Part shown: positions 55,744 through 64,000 of the stretch, piece after piece
How the letters are laid out: each line of letters starts with the position of its first letter
Numbering within the stretch: the first letter of the stretch is position 1
Assembly (NCBI RefSeq): GCF_028583425.1
Contig: NC_072792.1
Location: 158,168,676-158,232,675, forward strand
Source of the DNA: Eublepharis macularius
Taxonomy: Eukaryota > Chordata > Lepidosauria > Squamata > Eublepharidae
Direction: 5' to 3'
Length of the DNA: 64,000 bases
Made by a program: the position numbers and the translations under genes
The notes under the pieces: model-generated
What the model saw: only the letters and a program-made list of their open reading frames with translations
Told to the model about the DNA's origin: nothing
Database searches by the model: none

Positions 55744-57004
55744 CCTTACTACATTTTTATGAGGTTACTAGCTTAGTGGATCATGAACTGCTGTAAATCA
55801 AATATATCTTTGCTTCAGCAAAGCATTTGGTAAAGACCCCCGTAAAATTTTGGTTTGCAAGCTGGCTAAGTGTGAGCTAGACGATAATATCAAGTTGGAT
55901 TCATAGCTGGTTGGAGAACCGTACTGTAAGAGTACTTATCAATAGCAGTTCATCCATCTGGAAGTGGAATATGCAGGCTTTTGTTCTTGGGGAAGGGAAC
56001 TCATTAACAGTTTTGTCAATCACTTGGATGAAGAAACGGCAAGAATCCTTATCACAAAACTGGGAGGGACAGCTTACACTTTAGAAGACAGAAATAAAAT
56101 TCAAAATTACTTTGGTGGGTTGGAAAGTTGGACTGAAATGAACAAAAAAAACTCATCAGAGACAGCTGAAAAGTCCTCCACTTAGGCAAAATGACTCAAA
56201 TACACATATGGGATGGAGGATACGTGGTTTGGTACATGATGAAAAGGATTTCAGGATTGCACTTAATCATAATCCAAACATGAATCTGCATTTGATGTGG
56301 CTGGGGAAAAAAAGCGAATGCAATTTTAGACTGCATATTTTCTAAGCAGCAAGAAGTAATGGATACAATCTCAGATCTCATCTGTAGTACCTGCCCAGTT
56401 CTGGGTGCCACACTTTAAGAAGGGTGTAGATAAAGTAGAACAGGTTCAGAGGAAGGCAACAACAGCGAGTTGTCCAATGAGCTATGGTTGAAGTAACTAA
56501 GTATTCTTAACTTGGAGAAGAATGAGGGGGGACATGGTTGCGTTCCTCAGATACTTGAAGGGCTGTCACATGATAAACGACAAACACTTGTTCTCTTCAG
56601 AGGGCAAATAGATTTAATGGGTTTAGGAGGGTAGATTTCAGTTGAACATTAAAAGAAACTTGTAATGATCAGTTCAATGATGGAACAATTACTTAGGGGA
56701 CAGGTGCCCTCCCAGGAAGTCTTCAAGCAGAAGGTGGACAGCCATGTGTCTGGGATTCTCTAGTTTTGGATCTGCTGCACTGAGCAGAGAATTCAAACAG
56801 ATGGCCTATAAGGACCCTTCCAGTTCTGTGATGCTATAAAACTTTTTCTGGGTGATAAAAAGCATTCACTGTTAATCCAGTTTGTGGCATAGGTAATGTG
56901 ATATTCCTGCAAAAGTATTATTTTGACGGAAGGCCTCTGCATTAAATGCAAACATAACAAAAACAAAAACCCCAATATCTTTATCTTACTATATACTGCA
57001 TAAA

Positions 57005-57620
57005 GATCTTGCTACTGTAGTGCATATCCTAGTAAAATCTATATTAGACTACTGCAACAGACTCTATATAGGGCTGCCCTTGAAGACTGTTCAGAAGCTG
57101 GTGTTAGTACAAAATGTTGTAGACAGATTGTTGACAGGAGTGGGTTGTAAAGACCGTATCAGTCCAGTCTTGCTCCACCTACACTTGCCTCCAATTTACT
57201 TGCCGGCCCAATTCAAGGTGCTAATATTGGCCTCTGAACCCTTACCCGACCACTCTAGTCAGTTTTAGAGGTCCTGCTTCAGGTGCTCCCATCATATGAG
57301 GCGAGACAGGATTCAACCTGAGCAAGGGCCTTCTTGGTCATGGTGTTGAAACTTTGGGACTCCATCCCCTTTCTGTCTCCCTTGTTTGTTGTCTTCTGCC
57401 AGTGGGTAAAGACTTTCTTGTTTTATTTAGTATTGTCTCACTAATTCTTATTAACCCTCCTCTCTGTCTGTGTTTCTATGTGTCTTATTTGTTTTAAATG
57501 TATGTATTTGTGTATATGTGTTTGTGTGTGTATAATGATATTTTAATGTTTGAAATGCTTGCTGCATTGGGGAACCTGAACTGGGTGGAAAGGTGGAATA
57601 TAAAAGTTTAAAATAAATAA
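57005..57620 (+). mobile_element. L2-clade LINE 3' fragment
   Basis: The frame at 57020-57268 reads SILDYCNRLYIGLPLKT, LVLVQNVVDRLLTG and ISPVLLHLHLPP, then FKVLILAS, the usual L2 order. The tail is GGAACCTGAACTGGGTGGAA, then AGGTGGAATATAAAAGTTTA and AAATAAATAAAT. Confidence 0.82.
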
Positions 57621-57624
57621 ATAT

Positions 57625-58905
57625 CTTTTGGAGTTATCCTCCAGCTTTATGTTTTTCTCATTAACTGGAATTCTGTGTGAGTTTAAAAGAAAAACATTTT
57701 TTCACTATCTCTTTGCAAAGTGTCCGTTTCAATGGATTCAGTCTCAAGTGGAGCAAATGTGGAAAACTAGAACACAAACATTGATAGTGATCAGTAATTT
57801 CTCTACCATTTAAAAAATTTGCTGCAGATTGCAACATATAGTTGAGACACTCTTGTCTTGTTTTGACATTATAAAGCCACTCTTTATGTAACTGGGAGGA
57901 GAAAACCTCTTGCCTGAACTACTTGCTTCTGATCCTGTCAGGAGTTTTGCTATTTTCCAAGTACAGGTCATGTATCAAGTCCTTATACTGCCACCTGCTG
58001 TTTACCAGCCATATCACATCAAAACAGTGTCGCAAAAAGAGGCCACACTATTCTGTGATATGTAATTGATAATTCCCTGCTATAAAATTGAAATGAATTT
58101 ATATCAATTATGCAATTAAATTAAAACTTTATATGTCATTCATGCTTAGAATACCTAATAAACTCCTATTTTCATTTTCTAAGGGGCCAGAATTTGAAGG
58201 GCATCAAATTCCAGAGGCACCCATGTGAGTCTTTTGCCGCAAAAAGAACAATGCATCATTGCACTGCAATGAAAGCTCTGTCTCAGATACTTTGGAGCAC
58301 TTGCCTAGATGCTGTCAAATTGTCTTTGCTCCAGTTGCAGCAACCAGTTGATGCATCAGAGGGGCATTATCATCATACACAATTAGGGACCTCAAGGTAG
58401 CAAACAGTTTAAAAAAAATACATAATCATTTTTAAAACTGTACTTATGTACAAACCAACAGTTAAAGATCTGGATTACGACATTTGTTGGAAGACTGAAT
58501 TTGTTGCATCAAGAATGTAATTCTTGGTTTAAAAAAAAATGAGTGATGCATTTCTTAATATTTAAAAGAAGGTTTTCTTCTTGTATAAGGTAAGTTGTGG
58601 CTCCTTTGATCCAGTGTTAAAACTAAATTCCCTTGTGTCAAATGAAAATCTTCAGTATGTTGTGATTGTTCAGCTGCTTAAGCAATTTGGAAGTGTACTG
58701 GCCTCCTTACTTCCAGTGATGAGAGTGGAGAAACATTTCTGTAGACTTTGACTCAAACTCCTCCAGAACAACGTCTGTATTGCTTTTACATAAATGATGC
58801 CAATTTTATTGAGCAGCACTCTAAATAAAGACACATAGGGTGTATTTTTTCCTTTCTGGTTTTATACATTGTAATAAAATGTAACCAAGAAAGCAGAATT
58901 TTGTA
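57625..58905. other. No recognised feature
   Basis: Unique AT-rich intergenic DNA. No gene or repeat recognised. Confidence 0.35.
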
Positions 58906-58913
58906 CGTGCAAA

Positions 58914-59340
58914 ATGCAGTGGTGCGCATCATTATGAAAGCACCAAATAGGGTGCATATTACACCAATATTGCGTGAGCTGCATTGGTTGCCAGTGGAGT
59001 ATCGGATCAGGTTAAAGGTCTTGGTATTGACCTATAAGGCCCTGTGCAGACTGGGGCCAGCGTAGCTGGAGGATACAACATCTACCCCCCTCCCTATGAG
59101 AGCTGCCCACTACCGTTCTTAAGCTGCTGCTATGTTCAATTGCACTGTTGCATTATTTGTTATTAACTATATTGCCACCATCAGGCAAAAGAGTGATGCT
59201 ATTTTTTATATTTTTGAATGATGATTTTAAATGTTTTATATGGAATGTTTTAAATGTTCTTAATGCTGTTATCCGCCCTGAGCCTGCTCGCGGGGAGGGC
59301 AGAATACAAATACGATAAAATAAAAAATAAATAAAATAAA
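58914..59340 (+). mobile_element. L2-clade LINE 3' fragment with internal deletion
   Basis: Same sub-family as 26424-27355: GCATCATTATGAAAGCACCA, CTGCATTGGTTGCCAGTGGA and CTATAAGGCCCTGTGCAGAC all match that copy's reverse complement. After GGGGCCAGCGTA it jumps directly to GCTGGAGGATACAACATCTA, skipping about 300 bp present in the other copy. Complete tail to 59340. Confidence 0.82.
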
Positions 59341-59517
59341 AATTTATTTTTACCTGAGTAAACAAATTGAAATAGAAAGGGGAGTGGTTAAAGAAGAGGA
59401 AAGTCAAAGGAGAGAGGGCAGATGGAAGAGGCATGGTTAGAGGAGAAATGGGCTGTTACAAAGGAGAAAGAGGGCCCAGTTATACTCTCTTGCCCAGGGC
59501 CTACAGAATAACAACCA

Positions 59518-59830
59518 CCATTCAATTTATATACCACCCTTCAGGACAACGCCCACTCAGAGCAGTTTACAAAGTATGTTATTATTGTATTGTTGAAGGC
59601 TTTCACGGCCGGAGAACGATGGTTGTTGTGGGTTTTCCGGGCTGTATTGCCGTGGTCTTGGCATGTTATTATTATCCCCACAACAACAGTCACCCTGTGA
59701 GGAAGGTGGGGCTGAGAGAGCTCTGGAAAAGCTGTGACTAACCCTAGGTCACCCAGCTGGCTTCAAGCAGAGGAGTGGGGAATCAAACCGGGTTCTCCAG
59801 AGTTGCCACTTTAAACCACTACACCAAACT
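59518..59830 (-). repeat. CORE/MIR-like SINE, interrupted by a one-armed hairpin element
   Basis: On the minus strand: GGTGTAGTGGTTTAAAGTGG, GGTTTGATTCCCCACTCCTC, AGCTGGGTGACCTAGGGTTA, then the tail ATAAATTGAATGGTGGTTGT. The inserted piece 59587-59662 interrupts the ATGTTATTATTATCC segment. Confidence 0.78.
59587..59662. mobile_element. One-armed copy of the GGCTTTCACGGCCGG element (76 bp)
   Basis: GTATTGTTGAAGGCTTTCAC ... GCCGTGGTCTTGGC corresponds to the outer part of one arm of 18914-19134. An exact 11-bp duplication, ATGTTATTATT, flanks it (59576-59586 and 59663-59673). The empty site can be seen in the sister SINE at 53450. Confidence 0.85.
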
Positions 59831-59832
59831 GT

Positions 59833-60708
59833 GGTCAAATCCACATTACTCATTCTAAGTCGCATGTTCCCCGCATTCCCCACGCAATCCCGAGTGCCGG
59901 TCACATTACCTCATTAAACAGACGCATTTCATTCGCATTTCTCCCGAATATGTGGTCACAGGTTTTCAACGGGAGTTTCACGGTGGCCGTGAACGGGCCA
60001 ATGCGCAATTTACGTGGTTTTTTAAAAAACCACCCCCCTTCCTGTCTCTCCAGCCGTTCCGAGAGTTCCTATTGGCTGATTCAACTTGCAAGTGCTCCGT
60101 AGTCTGCAAAAGACTGTTTTTGACTTCATAGCATTGGATTTATTGATTATGCTGTTTCTGAATCAAATCTGGTAGTTTGAAAAATCATTTTGGGGTGAAT
60201 CCATCCTCAGAACGGACTCGCAAAACTTCCTTTTTAACTGTTTTTTATTTTTTTTATTTTATATTACTGTAATATCGAAATTACAAAATATCGAAATAAT
60301 GACACTCCAAGGAAGTGAAACTTCAGTAAAATTCAGGCACTGAACTGTCCTGCATAGGAAATGCCCATGAAAGCTTCCCACATGCTTCCAAATTTCCAAA
60401 AAAGAAACGGGAGAGAGCCATCAGTGCTGTCAGTGGGGGAAAGAGAGGCATCATTATCTTCAATGATGTTTCTTTATAAGGCAAGATCGAAATAATGGAA
60501 AAGTGCGCTCAAAAAATTTTTTAAAAATGGGCGGGAAAAAAAGGTCCTGCCCAAAAAAGCGGTTTTTGAGCGGCCGTGTGACCGGAGGGTTGCGCGAGAA
60601 AGACGGATTGGAAGCAGGAATGTGAACGAAGAGGAAAAAATCGCGGATTGGAGGCAAACAGAAGATATCCGATAAACATGCGGGTAATGGGTGAATGTGG
60701 ATTCGACC
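59833..60708. mobile_element. Nonautonomous TIR element, 876 bp
   Basis: Ends GGTCAAATCCACATTAC and GTGAATGTGGATTCGACC are inverted (about 13/15 over GGTCNAATCCACATT). The inside is unlike its surroundings, with a run of CpG-bearing hexamers (GCGCGAGAAAGACGGATTGG). TGT on each side may be a 3-bp duplication. No transposase frame. Superfamily not assigned. Confidence 0.7.
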
Positions 60709-60879
60709 TGTTTTAGAAACCTGGAGCAGGCCCTCAGAGTGGCTAACACTGCCTTCCAAGCAAAATTAAACAGAATCCTGCAGCTAAAACAAAAAATAAA
60801 CTAAAAAAAACTATTTTAAAAAACCCTAAAACATCACAGCATTAACAAAATTTATTCCTGCAGGACTGATTCCTTTCAT

Positions 60880-61252
60880 ATGTGCTAGCAAAGAATCTCT
60901 TACCATTAGTCCAGGAAGTATTAAGTGTTTCTCTATTTAGGGTAGTGAGAATTATTTTTGCTCAGGGCTCAGGCTTTCTCGGTGGTCTATAGAATGGGGT
61001 TGCTGAGGGCATGAGGAAGACCCCAACCTTGCAGAGTTTTCAGAACATGATTTTTCTGGCTCGTGAATGGAGATAAGTTATAATAATGGGGTGAATATCT
61101 TGCTCTATCATTATTGTTGTCATTGTATTGTACTGTATTGTATTGTGTTGTATTGCAAAGAGATCTTAGCTGGCTTTAATGGTAAAATTCTTTCAGTTCC
61201 ATTGATGAGGAGAAAAGCAAGCTACAAATATTTAAATAAATTTAAATAAATA
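60880..61252 (+). repeat. LINE-derived remnant with (TGTAT)n tract
   Basis: The stretch GCTCAGGGCTCAGGCTTTCT ... ACCCCAACCTTGCAGAG resembles L2 3' coding remains. A short TGTAT repeat (about 61122-61154) follows, then a TTTAAATAAATTTAAATAAA tail. Confidence 0.45.
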
Positions 61253-61254
61253 AG

Positions 61255-63095
61255 CTTTCCTGAGTCAGAGCTGACTTCATCAGATACAACAGGGTAACAC
61301 ACTCCTAGCGTTACAGTCCTTCAAGCTTTGCTATGCTAATGGGTGATGTTATTAGGTTATATAAAAGGGATATTTGAGTGAATATGGGAACAGACACAAG
61401 GAAGAAAGCAGAGTATAGTTTCCAGATTAGTATCTCTGTTGCAAGATCCATTGGTCCGCAGCACCCATTTAAATTAAGGGTTATCTGCGAGGCCTACCAC
61501 CACTTGTGTGAGAGATATTAAATTGTCCATTAAATTGAAGTTGGTAATAAATACAAGAGACAAAAATGGGCAGAGTTGGACATGTAGGAAGAGCAAACAT
61601 CCAGTAGCACACAGGCCTCAATCAAGTCCTGCAAGAGTCCTCACAAGTTACATTGAACACACATACAACTTGCGTACAGTATACACTTGACTTTTCTTTA
61701 TACATGTATCATGTTATGTTCAATGTGTGTGCAGTTCACTGCGTGATATAAACCTCCCATTTATTGGTCCCTCATTTGTAAAGTGAACATGCAATTTCTT
61801 ACAAACAGATGTAGGCACATAAATGTAGGATCTACTAGTGTTCACTGTAACAGGAACAGAGCTACCAACAGCTGCATCTCTGCCCAGAGGGAATTGCCAA
61901 ACTTCTTGTTCTAACAGGGCTCCTGTGCCTAATGTCTCCATGGCACATAGGAATGTTACAGGTGCAAATGTAACCAACATGCAGATGCAATAAGGAAACC
62001 AGCATCTGCTACTCCTGACTGTCATGTATTTTTGATAGACACGGAGCCCAGCAAGACATGGCAGCCCTAATTCTGGTTGACACTAAAAATTCCCTTAGGT
62101 CAGCTGTGATCTTTTCCTTGTAGTGCCCTTTCTCTGGATTGTCCATCTGGCAACAGTCATAACAGAGACTTTTTACTATGACAGACCCAGTCCTTCTGAA
62201 TGGCTTAAAAGAGTGGATGTGGAGGGCACCTTCATTTTCTACATCAGGAGGGCATGTAAAATGGATTTATTTCAGAGAACCTTCTATGGAAGGTAAATTC
62301 TTTTACCAAACCTGGCTGCATTTTTATCTTGTGTGTTTTTATCTTGCAGATGGACTGTTAGTGTTTGTACATGTTCACAACTTGTTGCTTTATTATCTGC
62401 CTTCAGTTTAAGGAGATAAGGCAACATATAAATATTTAAAATAAATAACTCCCTCACTGCCAGTGTTGAATAAAACCTTTGACTGCTTAAGCTGTGACGT
62501 TCTTGTGATAGTTTGCACACAGTTCACACCCACTTCTTCCTTTCCATTCTAGCTTTTAGCTCAACTTAGGTATCTTCATGATAGGCTGCAAGCAAAGTGA
62601 GGCAAAGGAATACCGTGAAAAAATAAGGAACCTACCTTGTTTCCCCGCCAGCAAGGGGAGTGAGATGGGCCCACAACATCTGTATGCCCTCCTCCCATTA
62701 TTGCTAGTATAATCAACAAGCAATTGAAAGACCATTAAGATGGGCAGATCAGTAAGTGCTGGGAAAATAACCAAGGCATGGGGTGGGAGGTCATAGGAAA
62801 GGCATAGCTGGGTGAGATGAGAGGGGCTGGACGAAAAAAGGAAAGATGTTCTGTAAGGGGGTGCATTCTCTCTTGGAAGATAAGCGTTAAAGTGCATATA
62901 GAAGTAAGTTTCCATGCATTTAGATTTAATTTTAAAGTCTGGGTCCTAAACTTCCTTTTACTAACTTCATTTGATATGACATCTGTGGCCTTTCTTTGAA
63001 ATATATGAGTTTGAACAATATATATAATGCTGGGGAAGAACAGCTAATTTAGAATACGGCCGCACAAAAGTTAACTAGTGCTGATCATATTTCAT
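61255..63095. other. Mostly unique intergenic DNA
   Basis: A small LINE-tail-like piece lies at about 62380-62450 (GGAGATAAGGCAACATATAA, then ATAAATAACTC). A hairpin-family fragment (AAGCTTTCCTGAGTCAGAGC ... CATCAGATACA) overlaps 61250-61290. No gene supported. Confidence 0.4.
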
Positions 63096-63099
63096 CCAT

Positions 63100-63802
63100 G
63101 TTGGAAGATCTTCACTAAAATTGCTTCAAGACACAATTTAAAATGCTAGTTTTGAACTATAAAGCCCTGAGCAGCTTGAAAGACAGCATCTGAAGGAATG
63201 TTATCCCGTATGAAATTGTTTATTCATTAAGGCCTCCTCTAGAACCCTGGTCCAGGTGCCTTCTCCCTTGGAACAAGAGAGAGCACTTCGGTTTCCCCCC
63301 AAGACCTTTCTTTCTTTTCTCCGTTCCTCAGTAGCCACAGCTCAAGCTCTGCCCTTCCTTTCTCTATCTACAGGTTGGGATGCAGATAGGGGCTATGAGT
63401 GTGTTGTGTGTGAACTGCTCCACCACGCTTTCCAACTAATGTCTGTGGCCTAGTCAGGAGTTTCTGGTCTATTTGTGGATGAGCAGTCAGGTGCTCTGGG
63501 TGAGATCTTTGACCAAGGTCTAAGATCTTGAAAAGGATTTTTTTTTAAATTCACTAAAATACAATCACAATTCACTGGAGCACAAGTGCATTGGAAAACT
63601 GTATCAAAACATTACAGGGTGTTACAAAACTAAGAAAAGAAATAAATATGGTTTTTATACGGTGAGCAGGTGTTTTATTAGAAAGCTGTGTTAATTTATT
63701 GTGATTTTATCTTGTATATTTTATCTTCTGTTGTAACCCACCCTGAGCCCACTTGCGGGGAGGGCGGGATATAAATATAATAAATAATAATAATAATAAA
63801 AT
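63100..63802 (+). mobile_element. L2-type LINE 3' fragment
   Basis: AAAATGCTAGTTTTGAACTA, then TAAAGCCCTGAGCAGC recalls the FKVLVLNYKALS block. The tail TTGTAACCCACCCTGAGCCC, GGGGAGGGCGGGATATAAAT and (TAA)n is complete. Confidence 0.68.
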
Positions 63803-63807
63803 ATGAG

Positions 63808-63872
63808 ACTAACAATGTAATCCTAAAGAGAGTTACTCCAGTCTAAACTCATTGGGTTTAGGATTGCACTGT
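63808..63872. mobile_element. ~65-bp near-palindromic micro-element
   Basis: CAATGTAATCCTAAAGAGAG, TTACTCCAGTCTAAACTCAT, then TGGGTTTAGGATTGCACTG, a shortened member of the 53491 family just after an L2 tail. Confidence 0.6.
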
Positions 63873-64000
63873 GAGTAAGATAAGAGTTACTGGTGTATTC
63901 CCTTCCGTAGAATGGACACAAGCTTGCTGGAACCTTGAAAAACAGAGGCCGATAAAGTGTCCAGATCTTTTAACTCTTCCTGCCCCAGCTAGGTTTCACT

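Larger units (their letters stand above)
54300..56850 (+). mobile_element. CR1/L3-type LINE, long decayed copy with nested insertions
   Basis: The longest LINE in the window. Remains of the reverse-transcriptase region: a WRKA...KKGEKEDLGNY reading at about 55038-55105, an AKHLVKTPVKFWFASWL-like SKAF block near 55820, and an NSFVNHLDEE piece (about 55990-56040) matching the usual xxIFINDLD region. The 3' end has GAAGAATGAGGGGGGACATGG, TACTTGAAGGGCTGTCACAT and GGACCCTTCCAGTTCTGTGA. It is split by a MITE (55421) and a micro-element (55669). Many stops. Confidence 0.75.

Overview
The window looks like squamate-reptile (lizard-type) nuclear DNA. It holds two single-exon connexin coding regions in a large, repeat-filled noncoding background. 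The repeats include a tRNA-derived SINE with a Bov-B-like tail (Sauria SINE type), a 5S-rRNA-derived SINE (5S-Sauria type), CORE/MIR-like SINEs, L2- and CR1/L3-type LINE remnants, and many short palindromic DNA transposons. That mix is typical of squamates; species or family cannot be fixed from the sequence alone.

Genes: GJB6 (connexin 30; CDS 9059-9850) and GJB2 (connexin 26; CDS 41280-41957) lie in tandem on the + strand. GJB6 is upstream of GJB2 in the direction of transcription, the same relative order as in human 13q12. Each coding exon begins with a 22-nt 5'UTR piece behind a nearly identical splice acceptor. A CpG-rich block at about 35.1-35.8 kb with a GC box and TATAAA (35178) is the probable GJB2 promoter and noncoding exon 1. 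This gives an intron of about 5.7-5.8 kb. The GJB6 promoter was not identified and may lie in 1-9036 or left of the window. The two proteins form hexameric hemichannels that can co-assemble into gap junctions in epidermis and inner ear (family knowledge).

Layout: 1-9 kb holds a SINE, LINE remnants and unique DNA, then GJB6 (9-10.7 kb). From 11 to 34.7 kb is intergenic DNA with CR1/L3 and L2 LINEs, hAT-type MITEs, hairpin elements and microsatellites. From 35 to 43.7 kb is the GJB2 transcription unit, with transposons in its intron and 3'UTR. From 43.7 to 64 kb is intergenic DNA that includes a composite block at 46.7-50.2 kb: interrupted ~52-bp minisatellite arrays, a near-perfect 350-bp-arm inverted repeat, and a GC-rich hAT-type element. 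A 119-bp piece of that element is copied exactly into the hairpin loop.

Strongest observations: (1) the young 2 x 350 bp inverted repeat with a templated insert; (2) at least eight nonautonomous elements with intact or near-intact 8-bp target duplications, forming two hAT-like families, one GC-rich enough to mimic CpG islands; (3) connexin changes at positions tied to CO2 and Ca2+ gating (R125/K104 in GJB6; a 6-residue cytoplasmic-loop deletion and an E41/K42 swap in GJB2). No tRNA, rRNA or CRISPR locus and no intact transposase were found. All repeat names rest on motif recognition, not on a database search.
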